From positions 1 through 64,000 of the forward strand of contig NZ_JBATUH010000127.1 of NCBI RefSeq assembly GCF_049671045.1: a stretch of DNA of 64,000 nucleotides. Reading direction: 5' to 3'. The notes beneath the pieces are model-generated. The model was given only the letters and a program-made list of their open reading frames with translations. It was not told the DNA's origin and searched no databases. Position 1 is the first letter of the stretch, and every line of letters starts with the position of its first letter. This stretch comes from Parvibaculum sp049671045 (GTDB lineage Bacteria > Pseudomonadota > Alphaproteobacteria > Parvibaculales > Parvibaculaceae). The position numbers and the translations under genes were made by a program. Shown here one piece after another: positions 26,305 to 35,154 of the stretch.

Positions 26305-27392
26305 CCGAGAAACCAGTCCATGATCGCCGCATTCTCCTCGCGCGGATAGGTGTGCGAGAGATCGGCGATTTCGTGATAGACGACCCGTGAGCCCGCGCCC
26401 TTAAGGGCTTCCTCGGCGGAGCGAGCCATGGCGGCCGGAAACATCCAGTCGAGCGCGCCATGCACGATACGGATCGGCAGTCCGGCAATGCGTTCCGCGT
26501 CCATGAAGCTCAGCAACATCGGGTGGAAGCTCGCGGAGATGGGCGCGAGATGGGTGAAGGGACTTTCGCCGGAGAGGCCGCTCAAATAGGTGAAGGTGCC
26601 GCCGTCGCTCATGCCGGTGAGCAGCATGCGTGATGGATCGACGTTCCATCCCTCGCGCACGAAGGCAAGCATGCGCTCCAGATTGGCGATGTCGAGTTCC
26701 GGCTCCATGAGCGACCAGGTATCGCCCATCGAGGTGGGGCTCACGAGAATGGCGCCGCGCGTTCGCGCCTCGCGCATCCATGTCCAGAGAAAATCGCGTC
26801 CATGCCCGCTGCCGCCATGCAGCGCCATGATGAGCGGATGGGCGGTGCCGGCGTCATAATATTCAGGGACATAGAGCGAGAAGCCGCCACGCATCGTCTT
26901 TTCGTTGCGCGCTTCGAGAATGCCTGTCCGTTCCTCTCCGCTGCGCGGTTCGCCAAGCCGACGCAGTAGCGCCTCGTCGCCGCGCGCCGGCTCCTCGAGG
27001 AAGAAGCGGCTGATGGCAGGCAGCATCGGCGCCAGCGGATAGATCGCCTCCACGGCGCGGACGTAGTGCCGAAGGGCGCGATAGGCCTGAAGCACGCCGC
27101 CTGCTTCGCCACCAGCGGCGCGCAAGCCATCGAATGCGCTCATGGCCGAGATGGATGCCGCTTCGAGCCGGTCGCGGACGAAGGCGAACCGCTCCGGCCA
27201 GTCGATACGGCGAAGCCCGTCAAGCGCCTCGCGCAGCGGTGCGTCGCGCGTGCCGACAGTGGCAATGAGATCGGCGAGGTGCGGCGGATGCAGATGCCGC
27301 CCGGCGAACTGTATCGCCTCGAGCGCGTTGAGGAGCGCGGGCACCAGCGCTACGACCGCCTCGAAGACGGCGTCGTTTTCCTCGCCGCTCAT
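26301..27392 (-). CDS. alpha/beta-hydrolase (phospholipase/carboxylesterase-like)
   Basis: Serine hydrolase of 363 residues and unknown substrate. The C-terminal 210 residues are an alpha/beta-hydrolase: oxyanion region MALHGGSGHGRDF, nucleophile elbow TGMSDGGTFT, acid in VHGALDWMFP and histidine in ADLSHTYPRE. It resembles the dienelactone-hydrolase/phospholipase group. The first 150 residues form a helical domain I do not recognise. ATG 27392 overlaps the stop of the upstream TetR gene (27389), so the two are co-transcribed. Release of terpenols from esters, feeding the divergent atu-like operon, is a reasonable but untested idea. Confidence 0.85.
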   Translation of the reverse strand: MSGEENDAVFEAVVALVPALLNALEAIQFAGRHLHPPHLADLIATVGTRDAPLREALDGLRRIDWPERFAFVRDRLEAASISAMSAFDGLRAAGGEAGGVLQAYRALRHYVRAVEAIYPLAPMLPAISRFFLEEPARGDEALLRRLGEPRSGEERTGILEARNEKTMRGGFSLYVPEYYDAGTAHPLIMALHGGSGHGRDFLWTWMREARTRGAILVSPTSMGDTWSLMEPELDIANLERMLAFVREGWNVDPSRMLLTGMSDGGTFTYLSGLSGESPFTHLAPISASFHPMLLSFMDAERIAGLPIRIVHGALDWMFPAAMARSAEEALKGAGSRVVYHEIADLSHTYPREENAAIMDWFLG

Positions 27393-28036
27393 TGTCCGGC
27401 CGTGCCGCCGCGCGGCCGAAGCAGAGGGGCGACAATCTCGATCCACCGTTCCACCATGCGCTGCTGCTTGTGCGGATCGGCGGAATACTGGTCCTGAATG
27501 AGCAGGCCACGGAAGAAGATGTTGCTCATCACGGGCAGAAGCTCCGCGTCTTCCGGCTCGCCGATCGCGGATTCATAGGCGGACATCATGTAGGCGACGG
27601 CCTGGCGGTGATATTCGTGCAGCGTGCCCGCGATCTGCGCGCGAAGGTTCTTGTCCGTACGCGAAGCGATCAGGATTTCGAGAAGCGCGCGATATTGCGG
27701 CGTGTTGATGTAGTAGGACCAGTTCGTGCGCAGATCGGCTGCGATCACATCCTTGTCGCCCGCATTCTCGGGCAGGCGGCGCTTGGGGCGATTGAGCGTC
27801 TTGGCGAAGAGGTGCTGCGCCGTCGCCGTCATCAGATGCTCTTTCGACGGAAAGTGGTGAAGCAGCGCCCCGTTGGAAAGGCCGGCCTTCTCGACCACCC
27901 GCGCCAGCGTCGTCTCGCCATAGCCGAACTCGACGAGGCAGGTGACGGTCGCATCGCAGAGCGCGTTGCGCGTCCTGAGGCTTTTCGCCTCCTGGCGGCC
28001 CAGCGGCGGTGCTTCTGCTGACTTCATCTTCCGCAT
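27389..28036 (-). CDS. TetR family transcriptional regulator (AtuR-position)
   Basis: 215-residue TetR protein with helix-turn-helix TTLARVVEKAGLSNGALLHHFPSKEHLM at about 42-69 and a helical ligand domain. It is divergent from atuA with a 164-bp spacer, the position held by atuR, a TetR repressor of the citronellol genes in Pseudomonas. Orthology to AtuR is inferred from place, not sequence. I found only weak dyad symmetry in the spacer (AAAC at 28131 and GTTT at 28145). ATG 28036 is used; ATG 28027 is an alternative. It is translationally coupled to the esterase. Confidence 0.9.
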   Translation of the reverse strand: MRKMKSAEAPPLGRQEAKSLRTRNALCDATVTCLVEFGYGETTLARVVEKAGLSNGALLHHFPSKEHLMTATAQHLFAKTLNRPKRRLPENAGDKDVIAADLRTNWSYYINTPQYRALLEILIASRTDKNLRAQIAGTLHEYHRQAVAYMMSAYESAIGEPEDAELLPVMSNIFFRGLLIQDQYSADPHKQQRMVERWIEIVAPLLRPRGGTAGQ

Positions 28037-28200
28037 CGTGGCTCTTTTGTTGGGTGCCGCAAGGGAAGCTTGGGCTCTACTGTGATGCGCGACATTGAAT
28101 CCACTTGTTCGCGGCGCGCTGCCATAATAAAAACAGTATGCCCGGTTTGTAAATGTCGCAATAAGGCGTGGCGATCCGGCATCGATGAGGGAGGCGGAGA

Positions 28201-30009
28201 ATGTCGAAGAAGGTCATCCGCATCGGCGGTGCGAGCGGCTTCTGGGGCGATGCGGCCATGGCGACGCCGCAGCTTCTGGCGGCTGGCGGGCTCGACTACA
28301 TCGTTTACGACTACCTTGCCGAAATCACCATGTCGATCATGGCGCGCGCCCGCGCCGAGAAGCCGGATGCGGGCTTCGCGACGGATTTCGTCTCTCAGGC
28401 GCTGAAGCCCAATCTTGCCGAGATCGCACGCCAGAAGGTGAAGATCATTTCCAACGCCGGGGGCGTGAACCCGGAGGCCTGCGCGGCGGCCGTGCGCGCG
28501 CTCATCGCCGATCGCGGTCTCGATCTCAAGGTTGCCGCCATCACCGGCGACGATCTCATCGCGAGCAAGGACGAGCTTGCGGCGCAGGGCTTCGCTGAAA
28601 TGTTTTCGGCCGATGTCTTTCCCGATCCGAAGAAGATTCTCTCGGTCAATGCCTATCTCGGCGCATTCCCGATCGCGAAGGCGCTTGGCGAGGGCGCGGA
28701 CATCGTCATCACCGGGCGCTCCGTCGACAGCGCGGTGACGCTCGGCGCCTGCATCCACGAATTCGGATGGACGCCAAGTGATCTCGACAAGCTCGCGGGC
28801 GGCAGCCTTGCAGGCCACATTCTCGAATGCGGGCCGCAGGCGACGGGCGGCAACTTCACCGATTGGGAAAGCGTCATCGACCGGCTGGAGGACATCGGCT
28901 ATCCGATCGCCGAGGTTTCGCCGGACGGCACTTTCGTCTGCACGAAGCCGGAAGGCTCCGGCGGCGTCGTCAATGTCGGCACCGTCTCGGAGCAGATGCT
29001 TTACGAGATCGGCGATCCCCAGGCCTATATGCTGCCGGATGTCGTCTGCGATTTCTCGCAGGTGAAAGTGGAGCAGCAGGGCGCGGACCGCGTGCTGGTG
29101 TGGAACGCCAAGGGGCATCCCGCGCCCGATACCTATAAGGTCTGCGCGACCTATGTGGATGGCTTTCGCGGCGGCCTCACCATGAGCTTCTACGGCATGG
29201 ATGCGAGCCGCAAGGCGGAGCGGTTCGCCGAAGTCGTCTACAAGCGCGCGCGGCGCACGCTGCGGGGCCTCAACCTGCCGGACTATACGGAGGTCAGCAC
29301 CGAGGTCATCGGCGCCGAGTCGCAATATGGCAGCGCGCGGCGCATCGAGGTTTCGCGCGAGGTCGTGGTGAAGATCGCGGCGAAGCACCCGGAGGCGGCG
29401 GGCATCGGCATTCTGCTGAAGGAGGCGACGGGCCTCGGCCTTGCGACGCCGCCGGGACTGTCCGGCTTTGCAGGCGGGCGGCCGAAGCCGATGCCGGTGG
29501 CGCGGCTCTTCTCCTTCGCGATCCCGAAGTCGCGCGTTGCGATCGCCGTCGAAGTGGATGGCCGGAAAATCGCGATGGCCGATGCGGCGGGCCGGCCTTT
29601 CGATCCCGCTTCGCTCGCCCGGCCCGAGACGCCGCAAGCTGCGGAGACGGCAAATCTCGTCCGTGTGCCGCTCGTCTCGCTCGCCTGGGCGCGCAGCGGC
29701 GACAAGGGCGACAAGGCGAATGTTGGCGTGATCGCGCGGCGCGCCGAATATTTCCCCTATATCTGCCGCTCGCTGACGACTGAAATCGTCGTGGAGCGCT
29801 TCGCCCATTTCCTCAAAGGCGAAGTCGAGCGCTTCGTTCTGCCGGGCCCGCATGCACTCAATTTCCTGCTGCACAATGTGCTCGGCGGCGGCGGCATCGC
29901 CAGCCTTCGCAACGATCCGCAGGGCAAGGGCTATTCGCAATTGCTGCTCGAAGTGCCGATCGAAGTGCCGGCGGAGCTTGCCCGCCGCGACGGGCTTCCG
30001 GCGGCGTGA
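28201..30009 (+). CDS. atuA: acyclic terpene utilisation protein AtuA (DUF1446)
   Basis: 602-residue protein of the AtuA/DUF1446 family, needed for growth on citronellol in Pseudomonas but of unknown biochemical role. The N-terminal DUF1446 domain (RIGGASGFWGDAAMATPQLL to about residue 440) is fused to a small C-terminal AtuA-like domain (LAWARSGDKGDKANVGVIAR, about 495-600). It is cytosolic, without signal or membrane segments. GAGGGAGGCGGAG gives a strong start. It is first of a tight operon with atuC, atuE, atuF, a glutathione transferase and acyl-CoA dehydrogenases. Confidence 0.93.
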   Translation: MSKKVIRIGGASGFWGDAAMATPQLLAAGGLDYIVYDYLAEITMSIMARARAEKPDAGFATDFVSQALKPNLAEIARQKVKIISNAGGVNPEACAAAVRALIADRGLDLKVAAITGDDLIASKDELAAQGFAEMFSADVFPDPKKILSVNAYLGAFPIAKALGEGADIVITGRSVDSAVTLGACIHEFGWTPSDLDKLAGGSLAGHILECGPQATGGNFTDWESVIDRLEDIGYPIAEVSPDGTFVCTKPEGSGGVVNVGTVSEQMLYEIGDPQAYMLPDVVCDFSQVKVEQQGADRVLVWNAKGHPAPDTYKVCATYVDGFRGGLTMSFYGMDASRKAERFAEVVYKRARRTLRGLNLPDYTEVSTEVIGAESQYGSARRIEVSREVVVKIAAKHPEAAGIGILLKEATGLGLATPPGLSGFAGGRPKPMPVARLFSFAIPKSRVAIAVEVDGRKIAMADAAGRPFDPASLARPETPQAAETANLVRVPLVSLAWARSGDKGDKANVGVIARRAEYFPYICRSLTTEIVVERFAHFLKGEVERFVLPGPHALNFLLHNVLGGGGIASLRNDPQGKGYSQLLLEVPIEVPAELARRDGLPAA

Positions 30010-30050
30010 GGATCGTAACAGGCGGCCATCAATTCTGAGAGGGTGCTCGA

Positions 30051-31673
30051 ATGCCACGCTTCGTCTCGAAAATCAGCACGGTGTCTGAGGCGTTCAGAAC
30101 CAATCGGGCGGAAATGCTCGAACTGACGGCGAAGCTCGAGGAGCTGAACGGGCGTTCCTTCCGCGAGTCGGAAAAGCGCAAGGCCCGTTTCGACGAGCGC
30201 GGTCAGCTGACGCCGCGCGAAAGGCTGTCGCGGCTCCTTGATCCCGGCATGCCGTTTCTCGAAATCGGCAATATGTCGGGCTATCTGCTCGACACGAACG
30301 ATCCGGCGAAGTCGGTTCCTGGCGGCAGCGTGATTGCCGGTATCGGCTTCGTCGCGGGCGTGCGCGCGGCGATCCTTGTCGATGACAGCGGCATCAATGC
30401 GGGCGCCATGACGCAGGCGGGCAGTTACCGGCTTCGGCGTTGCCAGGAAATCGCTCTGGCGAAGAAACTTCCCTTCATCCATCTGGTGGAGAGCGCCGGC
30501 GCTGACCTGATGAAATATACCGTCGAAGGCTTCATCGCCGGTGGCGGCCTCTTTGCCAATCTCGCGCGGCTGAGCGCCGCGGGTCTTCCTGTCATCACGG
30601 TGCTCCATGGCGCGTCGACGGCGGGCGGCGCCTATATGCCGGGGCTCAGCGATTACGTCGTTGCGATCAAGGGGCGCGGCAAGGCGTTCCTTGCCGGTCC
30701 GGCGCTTCTCAAGGCAGCGACGGGCGAGGTCGCGACGGAGGAGGAACTTGGCGGCGCGGAAATGCACGCGACGGTGTCCGGCCTTGCCGAATATCTCGCC
30801 GAGGATGACGGCCATGGCCTTCTGATCGCGCGCGAAGTGGTGGCGCGCCTGCAATGGAACGATCGCTGCCCGGCGCTGCCCGCGCGTGGCTTCGCCGAGC
30901 CCTTCTACGATCCTGACGAGATCGCGGGCGTCGTGCCACTCGATTACCGCAAGCCCTATGACGTGCGCGAGGTCGTGGCGCGTGTCGTCGATGGCTCCGA
31001 GCTTCTGGATTTCAAGCCCGCCTATGGCGTGTCGACCGTCTGTCTGCAGGCGGAGGTTTACGGTCAGGCATTCGGCCTCATCGGCAATAACGGCCCGATC
31101 GATCCCGACGGCGCGACCAAGGCCGCGCAGTTCATGCAGCTTTGCGATCAGGCGCAGATACCGCTCGTCTTCTTCCAGAACACGACGGGCTATCTCGTCG
31201 GCACGCAGTATGAGCGCGCGGGCATGATCAAGCATGGCTCGAAGATGATCCAGGCGGTCACCAATGTCAGCGTTCCGCGCCTCACCTTCATGATCGGCGC
31301 GAGCTTCGGCGCAGGCAATTACGGCATGTGCGGACGCGGCTACGATCCGGATTTCGTTTTCTCCTGGCCGAACACGAAAACCGGCGTGATGGGCGGCGCG
31401 CAGGCCGCGCGCACCATGTCACAGGTGATGATGGCCGGTGCCGCCCGGCGCGGTCTGACGCTCGACGAGGCGCAGATCAAGGCGCAGGAAGACATGCTGA
31501 CCCAGCATTTCGACGGCCAGTCGGATGCGTTCTACACATCGGGCCATCTGCTCGATGATGGGCTCATCGACCCGCGCGATACGCGCAGGGTTCTGGGCTT
31601 CCTGCTCGAGACGTGCTGGGAGGCGCGGCACCGCAAGGTGACGCCGAACAGCTTTGGCATCGCGCGCATGTGA
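30051..31673 (+). CDS. atuC: acyl-CoA carboxylase beta subunit, probable geranyl-CoA carboxylase AtuC
   Basis: Carboxyltransferase subunit, 540 residues, with N-domain HGASTAGGAYMPGLSD and C-domain GASFGAGNYGMCGRGYDPDF. It sits in an atu context (atuA before, atuE and atuF after). Its acyl-pocket segment reads AGGGLF (163-168) where the LiuB at 22676 has HFGRIF, giving Gly164 opposite Phe163. Larger acyl chains such as cis-geranyl-CoA would be accommodated. Substrate is inferred from context and this residue; another methyl-branched enoyl-CoA is possible. ATG 30051 follows GAGAGGGTG. Confidence 0.9.
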   Translation: MPRFVSKISTVSEAFRTNRAEMLELTAKLEELNGRSFRESEKRKARFDERGQLTPRERLSRLLDPGMPFLEIGNMSGYLLDTNDPAKSVPGGSVIAGIGFVAGVRAAILVDDSGINAGAMTQAGSYRLRRCQEIALAKKLPFIHLVESAGADLMKYTVEGFIAGGGLFANLARLSAAGLPVITVLHGASTAGGAYMPGLSDYVVAIKGRGKAFLAGPALLKAATGEVATEEELGGAEMHATVSGLAEYLAEDDGHGLLIAREVVARLQWNDRCPALPARGFAEPFYDPDEIAGVVPLDYRKPYDVREVVARVVDGSELLDFKPAYGVSTVCLQAEVYGQAFGLIGNNGPIDPDGATKAAQFMQLCDQAQIPLVFFQNTTGYLVGTQYERAGMIKHGSKMIQAVTNVSVPRLTFMIGASFGAGNYGMCGRGYDPDFVFSWPNTKTGVMGGAQAARTMSQVMMAGAARRGLTLDEAQIKAQEDMLTQHFDGQSDAFYTSGHLLDDGLIDPRDTRRVLGFLLETCWEARHRKVTPNSFGIARM

Positions 31674-31690
31674 TTTCGGGAGAAGGGAAT

Positions 31691-32503
31691 ATGACGACGC
31701 TTCCGGCGACGACCGCATTGATCCTCGAACGCGAAGAAAGCGTGCTGCGCATCTGGTTCAACAGGCCGGAGGCGCGCAACGCGCTGACGGCGGAGGTTAC
31801 GGGCGAGCTTGCCGCCGTGCTCGACGCGGTGCGCGACGACCGCTCAATCCGCACCCTCGTCATACGCGGCAAGGGCGGCGTCTTCTGCGCGGGCGGTGAC
31901 ATCAAGGGCTTCAAGTCGGGCATGCAGGGCCCAGGCAACGCCGATGAGATCGCGCGCGGCAATCGCGCCTTTGGCGATCTCATGATCAAGATCAACGAGC
32001 AGCCCCAGGTCGTCGTCATGCTGGTGGAGGGCGGGGCCGTCGGCGGCGGGCTCGGGCTTGCCTGCGTCGGCGACGTCACCATCGTCGAGCGAGAGACGCG
32101 CTTCCAGCTCAGCGAGACGAGCCTTGGCATTCCCCCTGCGCAGATTGCGCCCTTCGTCGTCGAGCGCGTCGGGCTGACGACGGCGCGCCGGCTCATGCTC
32201 ACGGGCGCGCGCTTCAAGGGCGAGGAGGCGGTGCGTCTCGGCATCGGTCATTTCCTCGCCGATGGCGCGGACGATCTCGACCGCATCTGCACCGATGTGC
32301 TCTCCCAGATCGCCAATTGCGCGCCCGGCGCGAACGCGGTCACCAAGGCGATCCTCTTCGAGGCCATGCGGCGACCGCGCGCGGAAGCGCTCGATTTCGC
32401 CGCGCGGGGCTTTGCCGAATGCATGCTGAGCGAGGAGGGGCGCGAAGGCGTTGCCGCCTTCATCGAGAAGCGCAAGGCGCGCTGGTCGGTATCGGGCGCG
32501 TGA
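31691..32503 (+). CDS. atuE: enoyl-CoA hydratase family, probable isohexenylglutaconyl-CoA hydratase AtuE
   Basis: Crotonase-fold hydratase, 270 residues. Oxyanion motifs FCAGGDIKGFK and EGGAVGGGLGLACVGD are present, and the catalytic region reads FQLSETSLGIPPAQIAPFVVERVG, the SLGIPPAQIAPF form that I associate with methylglutaconyl/isohexenylglutaconyl-CoA hydratases. It lies between the two geranyl-CoA-carboxylase-type subunits, as atuE does in Pseudomonas. ATG 31691 follows GGGAGAAGGGAAT, 17 bp after atuC. Confidence 0.9.
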   Translation: MTTLPATTALILEREESVLRIWFNRPEARNALTAEVTGELAAVLDAVRDDRSIRTLVIRGKGGVFCAGGDIKGFKSGMQGPGNADEIARGNRAFGDLMIKINEQPQVVVMLVEGGAVGGGLGLACVGDVTIVERETRFQLSETSLGIPPAQIAPFVVERVGLTTARRLMLTGARFKGEEAVRLGIGHFLADGADDLDRICTDVLSQIANCAPGANAVTKAILFEAMRRPRAEALDFAARGFAECMLSEEGREGVAAFIEKRKARWSVSGA

Positions 32504-32516
32504 CGGGGGGCGCAGC

Positions 32517-34529
32517 ATGAGGAATTTCACGAAGATACTGGTGGCCAATCGCGGCGAGATCGCCGTGCGCGTCATCCGCACGGCCCGTGCGCTCGGCTAT
32601 CGCACCGTCGCCGTCTATTCGGAAGCCGATAGCAGCGCGCCTCATGTCGCGCTTGCCGATGAAGCTGTGCTGATCGGCCCGGCGCCGGTCGCCTCGTCCT
32701 ATCTCGATCCCGAGCGGCTGCTGAAGGCAGCTGCGGCGACAGGGGCCGACGCCGTCCACCCCGGTTACGGCTTTCTCTCCGAGAATGCCGCATTCGCGCG
32801 GGCATGCGCGGAAGCGGGGCTCGTCTTCATCGGCCCCTCGGCCGATGCGATTCATCTCATGGGCAACAAGGCGGAAGCCAAGCGCCGCATGATCGCGGCG
32901 GGCGTGCCTTGTGTGCCGGGCTATGAAGGGCGCGATCAGTCGGATGCGGCTTTCGTCGCGGCCGCGGAAGAGATCGGCTATCCCGTCATGGTGAAGGCGG
33001 CGGCAGGCGGCGGCGGCCGCGGCATGCGCCTTGTCGAGCGGAAGGATCAGCTCGTCGCTGCTCTCGCCTCCGCGCGTTCCGAGGCGCTCAATGCGTTCGG
33101 CTCGGATGAACTCATTCTCGAAAAGGCTGTGCAGCAGCCGCGCCATGTCGAGATACAGGTTTTTGGCGACAGCCACGGCCATGTCATTCATCTCGGCGAG
33201 CGCGATTGTTCCGTGCAGCGCCGTCACCAGAAGGTCGTGGAGGAAGCGCCCTGTCCGGTGATGACGCCGGGCCTGCGCGACATGATGGGCCGCGCGGCGG
33301 TGGAAGCCGCGCGCAGCATCAAATATGAGGGCGCGGGCACGGTCGAATTCCTGCTCGACCGCGACGGCGAATTCTACTTCCTCGAAATGAACACGCGCCT
33401 TCAGGTCGAGCATCCGGTGACGGAACTTGTCACCGGCCTCGATCTCGTCGCGCTTCAGCTTCGCGTGGCACGCGGCGAGGTGCTGCCGCTGACGCAGGAC
33501 GATGTGACGCTCGAGGGGCACGCCATCGAGGTGCGCCTTTACGCGGAAGATCCGTCCAACAATTTCCTTCCCGCGAGTGGCCGTGTCGATGTGTGGCGCC
33601 CTGCGAGCGGCGATGGCGTCCGCATCGACCATGGCCTGCGCGAAGGACAGGAGATTTCGCCCTTCTACGATCCGATGATCGCCAAGATCATTGCCTGGGG
33701 AAGCGATCGCGATGAGGCACGGCGGAGGCTCATCCGCGCGCTGGAGGAAACGACCGTCTTCGGCCCGGTGACGAACAAGGATTTCCTCGTCGCCATTCTC
33801 GCGCAGGAGCGTTTCGCGGCGGGCGAGGCGACGACCGCCTTCCTTGCCGAGAATTTCGGAGATGCAGGCTTGGAGGCCACGCGTCCCACCCGCGCGCAGG
33901 CAGCGCTCGCCTCGGTGCTGCAATATCGCGCGGCGCGTGATGATGCCGCCGCCCGTGCCGTGGCGCTGACGCCGAAGCTCAAGGATTGGGCAAGCGCCGG
34001 CACGCTTGCGAGCCGCTTTTCCTATTCGCTGGGCGAGGAAGCGCCGGTCGAGTTCCGCGTCAGTGCGCTCGGTGGCGGGCGCTACAGGGTCGAGGAGGGA
34101 GAGAGCGTCCACAATGTAGAGGTGCTGAACGACGAAGCGGGCGTTGCGCGCATGCTCGTCGGCAATGTGCAAAAGACGTTGCGCCATCTCGCAAGCGGCG
34201 AGGCGAAGCTTCATCTCGCGGTCGACGGGCGCAGCTTCGTTTTCGACAATCTTCTGAAGCGCGCCAAAGGCGCGGATGAAACGGCGTCGGGCGGGCACAT
34301 CCTTGCGCCCATGCATGGCAAGATTCTTCGGCTCAATGTCGCGGTGGGCGACGAGGTTGCCGAAGGCCAGTCGCTCGTGGTGCTCGAAGCCATGAAGATG
34401 GAGCACGAGATCAACGCGACGCGGAGCGGCAAGGTGACGGCGGTGAATGTCGCTCTTGGCGATCAGGTGCCTGCGAACACGCTCATGATCGAGATGGAAC
34501 AAACGGCAAGCGGAGCCTCAAAGGCATGA
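32517..34529 (+). CDS. atuF: acyl-CoA carboxylase alpha subunit, probable geranyl-CoA carboxylase AtuF
   Basis: Biotin carboxylase plus biotin carrier, 670 residues, partner of the AtuC-type subunit. It has ILVANRGEIAVRVIRTAR at the N-terminus, ATP-grasp AAAGGGGRGMRLVE, catalytic EMNTRLQVEHPVTE, and biotin lysine Lys627 in LEAMKMEHE near the C-terminus. ATG 32517 is the family start, 13 bp after atuE. Its stop overlaps the start of a glutathione transferase gene (ATGA), implying coupled translation. Confidence 0.93.
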   Translation: MRNFTKILVANRGEIAVRVIRTARALGYRTVAVYSEADSSAPHVALADEAVLIGPAPVASSYLDPERLLKAAAATGADAVHPGYGFLSENAAFARACAEAGLVFIGPSADAIHLMGNKAEAKRRMIAAGVPCVPGYEGRDQSDAAFVAAAEEIGYPVMVKAAAGGGGRGMRLVERKDQLVAALASARSEALNAFGSDELILEKAVQQPRHVEIQVFGDSHGHVIHLGERDCSVQRRHQKVVEEAPCPVMTPGLRDMMGRAAVEAARSIKYEGAGTVEFLLDRDGEFYFLEMNTRLQVEHPVTELVTGLDLVALQLRVARGEVLPLTQDDVTLEGHAIEVRLYAEDPSNNFLPASGRVDVWRPASGDGVRIDHGLREGQEISPFYDPMIAKIIAWGSDRDEARRRLIRALEETTVFGPVTNKDFLVAILAQERFAAGEATTAFLAENFGDAGLEATRPTRAQAALASVLQYRAARDDAAARAVALTPKLKDWASAGTLASRFSYSLGEEAPVEFRVSALGGGRYRVEEGESVHNVEVLNDEAGVARMLVGNVQKTLRHLASGEAKLHLAVDGRSFVFDNLLKRAKGADETASGGHILAPMHGKILRLNVAVGDEVAEGQSLVVLEAMKMEHEINATRSGKVTAVNVALGDQVPANTLMIEMEQTASGASKA

Positions 34530-35137
34530 CGATCAAGCTTTATCACTGCAAGGGCGCGCGCTCGGTGCGTCCGCTCTGGACTCTCGAGGAAATGGGGATT
34601 TCCTACGAACTCGAATCGATGAAGTTTCCGCCGCGCTTCTTCCACGAAGGCTATCTCGATATCAATCCGCTGGGCACCGTGCCGACCATGACGGATGGCG
34701 ACCTCACCATGACGGAGTCGGCGGGCATCTGTCAGTATCTCGTCGATTGCTACGGGCCGACTTCCATCGGCCTCACGCCGAAGGACAAGGATTACGGCCT
34801 CTATCTCAACTGGCTGCACAGAAGCGACGCGACGCTCACCTTCCCGCAGACCATCGTGCTTCGCTATACGCAGCTCGAGCCCGAGGAGCGGCGGCTGAAG
34901 CAGGCGGCGGACGATTACACCCAGTGGTTCTTCTCGCGCCTGAAGAGCGTCGAGCAGGCGGCGGGCGAGCGTGAATATCTCTGCGCGGGCCGCTTCACCA
35001 TCGCCGACATCTGCGTCGGCTACGCGCTCTATCTCGCAGATACGCTTGGGCTCAGGGGCGGCTTCAAGCCGAATACGGACGCCTATTACAAGCGGCTGAG
35101 CGAGCGCCCGGCCTTCCAGCGCGCCATTGCGCTTTGA
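34526..35137 (+). CDS. glutathione S-transferase family protein
   Basis: 203-residue protein with an N-terminal thioredoxin-like GST domain (MTIKLYHCKGARSVRPLWTLEEM; GTVPTMTDGDLTMTESAGICQYL carries the cis-Pro and the E-S glutathione contact) and a C-terminal helical domain. It is coupled to atuF by an ATGA overlap and followed by atuD-like after 17 bp. GSTs are not part of the known Pseudomonas atu operon. It may detoxify reactive terpenoid or epoxide by-products or act as an isomerase; substrate not deducible. Confidence 0.9.
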   Translation: MTIKLYHCKGARSVRPLWTLEEMGISYELESMKFPPRFFHEGYLDINPLGTVPTMTDGDLTMTESAGICQYLVDCYGPTSIGLTPKDKDYGLYLNWLHRSDATLTFPQTIVLRYTQLEPEERRLKQAADDYTQWFFSRLKSVEQAAGEREYLCAGRFTIADICVGYALYLADTLGLRGGFKPNTDAYYKRLSERPAFQRAIAL

Positions 35138-35154
35138 AGCAGCGGAGCGGCAGT

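Noticed and set aside
28037..28200. Operator palindrome for the AtuR-position regulator
   Set aside because: Only weak symmetry (AAAC at 28131, GTTT at 28145) is visible, too little to call a site.
30051..34529. Propionyl-CoA carboxylase
   Set aside because: The AtuC/AtuF subunits resemble the MCC/GCC lineage in motifs and operon context, with an SLGIPPAQIAPF-type hydratase gene between them, which PCC loci do not have.
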